Positions 61,944-64,000 of a DNA stretch of 64,000 bases are shown here, piece by piece. The stretch's first letter is position 1. Every line of letters starts with the position of its first letter. Under the pieces are notes generated by a model. That model did not search any database. It worked only from the letters and a program-made list of their open reading frames with translations, and had not been told where the DNA came from. Position numbers and translations under genes: made by a program. This DNA is from Tuwongella immobilis (lineage in GTDB: Bacteria; Planctomycetota; Planctomycetia; Gemmatales; Gemmataceae), in NCBI RefSeq assembly GCF_901538355.1, contig NZ_LR593887.1:3944920-4008919 (forward strand), written 5' to 3'.

Positions 61944-64000
61944 AAGGCTTGAATCTCTCGGCCTGGGCGGTGAAACATCCGGCGGTCGTGCTGTTTTTGA
62001 TTCTCGTGATGGGGGCGGCGGGCACTCTTGGCTATCTCTCCATGGGCCGCGCCGAAGATCCCAGTTTCACCCTGAAAGTGGCGATTGTCACCGCCATTTG
62101 GCCGGGCGCAACTGCCGACGAAGTCCAGCGACAAGTCGCGGACAAAATCGAGAAAAAACTCCAAGAGTTGCCGAATTTCGACAAGGTCGAAACCTATTGC
62201 CGCCCAGGAATGGCCGCAATCATGCTGCAACTCAAGGATACCACCCCGCCCCGCGAAGTCCCGTATGCGTGGTATCTGGCTCGCAAAAAACTGACCGATA
62301 TCCGCCACACGTTGCCCAGTGGCGTCATCGGGCCGATGGTCGATGATGAGTATGGCGATGTCTATTCGGCGGTGTTCGCCTTCACCGGCGATGGATTCAC
62401 CCCCGCCGAACTGAAACGCTATGCCGAAGATGCGCGGCAACGGCTGCTCCGGGTTGCCGATGTCAACAAGGTCGCGATGATTGGCGATCTGCCCGAGAAA
62501 GTCTTTGTCGAATTCTCGCATCGCAAATTGTCGACACTCGGCATCACGCCGCAGCAAATTTTCGACAGCCTCGCCAAGCAAAACGAAGTCAGCCCCGCCG
62601 GCAGCTTCGAGACCACCAGCGAACGCATTTTCCTCCGCGTGGAAGGAGCGTTCGACACCGTCGATCGCGTGCAGCAAGTCCCCATCGAATCGGGTGGGCG
62701 ACTCCTGCGACTCGGCGACATTGCCGAAGTCAAACGCGGTTACGAAGATCCGCGATCGTTCGAGATGCGGCACAACGGCCAAATTGCCGTCGCGTTGGGC
62801 GTCAACATGACCAAAGGCGGGAACGTATTGCAATTGGGCGAACGCCTGCATGAGACGATCGCTACCATTCGCAGCGAACTTCCCGCCGGGATCGAATTGT
62901 CGGAAGTCTCGTTCCAGCCGACGGTTGTGGAAGAATCGGTGAGCGAATTCGTCAAGTCGTTTCTGGAAGCCTTGGCCATCGTGCTGGTGGTGAGCTTCCT
63001 GAGTTTGGGCTTCCGCACGGGGATTGTGGTCGCGCTGTCCGTGCCGTTGGTGCTGGCAATTTGTTTCGTGGTGATGCACGGCACTGGAATGGCGTTGGAC
63101 CGCATCACCTTGGGGGCGTTGATTATCGCACTGGGATTGCTCGTCGATGATGCGATCATCGCAGTCGAAATGATGGTCGTCAAAATGGAACAAGGCTACG
63201 ACCGCATCACCGCTGCGACATTCGCGTGGACATCCACGGCATTCCCGATGCTCACCGGCACCCTCGTGACCGCGGTCGGCTTCCTGCCCGTCGGCTTCGC
63301 CGCGTCCTCCGCTGGGGAATACGCCGGTGGCATCTTCTGGGTGGTGGGCCTGGCGTTGATTGCATCGTGGATCGTCGCGGTGATTTTCACCCCATATTTG
63401 GGCATGAAACTGCTGCCAGAACACAAGAAACACCATGCCGATGCAGCGCATGATCCCTACCAAACGCGAAGTTATCAGGCACTGCGATCGGTGATTCGAT
63501 TCTGTGCCGGTCGCCCGCGATTGATCGTCGGCATGACTGCGGCATTGTTCGTGACCGCCGTGATTGGCTTTGGCGCAGTCGAACAGCAATTTTTCCCGCA
63601 ATCGTCGCGTCCGGAGTTACTCGTCGAGATCCGCCAACCAGAAGGCGCATCCTTCGAGGCGACCTCCCGCGAGGCGGCGAAATTGGAACAACTGCTCGCC
63701 AATGATCCGGATATCCACCATTTCACCACCTATGTGGGGGCCGGTTCCCCACGTTTCTACCTAGCGTTAAACCCCGACTTGCCCAATCCGAACTTTGCGA
63801 AGATCGTGATTCTCACGAATGGTCCCGAACAACGGGAACGACTCCGCGAGAAGCTGCTGCAAGTGGTCGCCGATGGCAAGACCTTCGCCGGTTCACGCAT
63901 CCGCATCAATCGCTTGGACTTCGGGCCGCCGGTCGGCTTCCCCGTGCAGTTTCGCGTCATCGGCCCCGATCCGATGATCGTTCGGCAATTTGCCGATGAA
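61940..64000 (+). CDS. RND multidrug efflux transporter, N-terminal ~687 residues, cut by window edge
   Basis: This inner-membrane proton-driven pump of the AcrB/MexB superfamily reads MKGLNLSAWAVKHPAVVLFL at the N-terminus, then a helix and the first porter region (MGRAEDPSFTLKVAIVTAIW; PGATADEVQRQVADKIEKKL). Later come the second helix group and the proton-relay GLLVDDAIIAVEMMV, where the DD pair is intact, and GVGAVEQQFFPQSSRPELLV-like start of the second half. The frame continues past 64000; typical proteins have ~1030 residues. It overlaps the adaptor stop by 4 bases. A long antisense frame over it is a shadow. Confidence 0.93.
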   Translation, partial: MKGLNLSAWAVKHPAVVLFLILVMGAAGTLGYLSMGRAEDPSFTLKVAIVTAIWPGATADEVQRQVADKIEKKLQELPNFDKVETYCRPGMAAIMLQLKDTTPPREVPYAWYLARKKLTDIRHTLPSGVIGPMVDDEYGDVYSAVFAFTGDGFTPAELKRYAEDARQRLLRVADVNKVAMIGDLPEKVFVEFSHRKLSTLGITPQQIFDSLAKQNEVSPAGSFETTSERIFLRVEGAFDTVDRVQQVPIESGGRLLRLGDIAEVKRGYEDPRSFEMRHNGQIAVALGVNMTKGGNVLQLGERLHETIATIRSELPAGIELSEVSFQPTVVEESVSEFVKSFLEALAIVLVVSFLSLGFRTGIVVALSVPLVLAICFVVMHGTGMALDRITLGALIIALGLLVDDAIIAVEMMVVKMEQGYDRITAATFAWTSTAFPMLTGTLVTAVGFLPVGFAASSAGEYAGGIFWVVGLALIASWIVAVIFTPYLGMKLLPEHKKHHADAAHDPYQTRSYQALRSVIRFCAGRPRLIVGMTAALFVTAVIGFGAVEQQFFPQSSRPELLVEIRQPEGASFEATSREAAKLEQLLANDPDIHHFTTYVGAGSPRFYLALNPDLPNPNFAKIVILTNGPEQRERLREKLLQVVADGKTFAGSRIRINRLDFGPPVGFPVQFRVIGPDPMIVRQFADE

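Noticed and set aside
61685-63601. 638-residue minus-strand frame
   Set aside because: It lies antisense to the RND pump and has His/Arg-rich composition typical of a shadow of a membrane protein gene.

Overview
The window looks like a chromosomal segment of a planctomycete of the Gemmata/Tuwongella type. The evidence is the set of planctomycete-specific families: PSCyt1/DUF1549/DUF1553, DUF1501, DUF1592-group and DUF1552 proteins, a membrane-bound dehydrogenase with a C-terminal CxxCH, large surface proteins with an LExRxxPA N-terminal signature and GGGP-type FG-GAP propellers, several Hanks-type kinases, and a hopanoid gene set. There are no insertion sequences, phage genes, CRISPR arrays or rRNA genes. 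It reads as stable chromosome with many lineage-specific proteins.

Layout. 1-2.7 kb: 5' part of htpG (cut by the left edge), a C-terminal-heme cytochrome, a tRNA-like T-arm fragment and a Cys-rich exported protein. 2.9-8.98 kb: a kinase-RDD-pseudokinase membrane protein, an unknown acidic protein, a BamE-like membrane protein, and a folK-SDR fusion behind a small basic protein. 9.1-14 kb: LarA-like racemase, M48 protease, UxaB-like reductase and a ceramidase-like 7TM protein. 14.4-18.7 kb: an almost pure Asp/Glu protein, a YkuE-like phosphoesterase, a TPR protein and a MacB/LolCDE-type ABC exporter pair. 18.8-21.8 kb: a HAD-fold protein without its nucleophile, a FabZ-like dehydratase, trmB, and a lone E2-type acyltransferase domain.

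22-31 kb: a kinase fused to a degenerate isochorismatase-fold domain; a minus-strand run of MaoC, gltX, two PfkB sugar/nucleoside kinases, thpR and tRNA-Arg(UCU); then a GT2 glycosyltransferase and a SpoIIE-type phosphatase. 31.2-39.1 kb: a 1792-residue repeat-rich surface protein, an HU protein and a third kinase. 39.3-48.5 kb: leuS, the hopanoid genes hpnG-hpnH-shc, and a beta-helix/FG-GAP surface protein, in a stretch of visibly lower GC. 48.5-60 kb: two sets of planctomycete cytochrome-type proteins. 60-64 kb: a TetR regulator with an overlapping promoter and palindrome, then an RND adaptor and pump cut by the right edge.

The most unusual items are fusions and degenerate enzymes: kinase plus pseudo-isochorismatase, HPPK plus an SDR lacking Ser and Tyr, the HAD-like protein with Thr in place of the nucleophile Asp, and the Asp-rich protein. 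Starts were revised wherever a Shine-Dalgarno match or domain boundary argued for a shorter gene.
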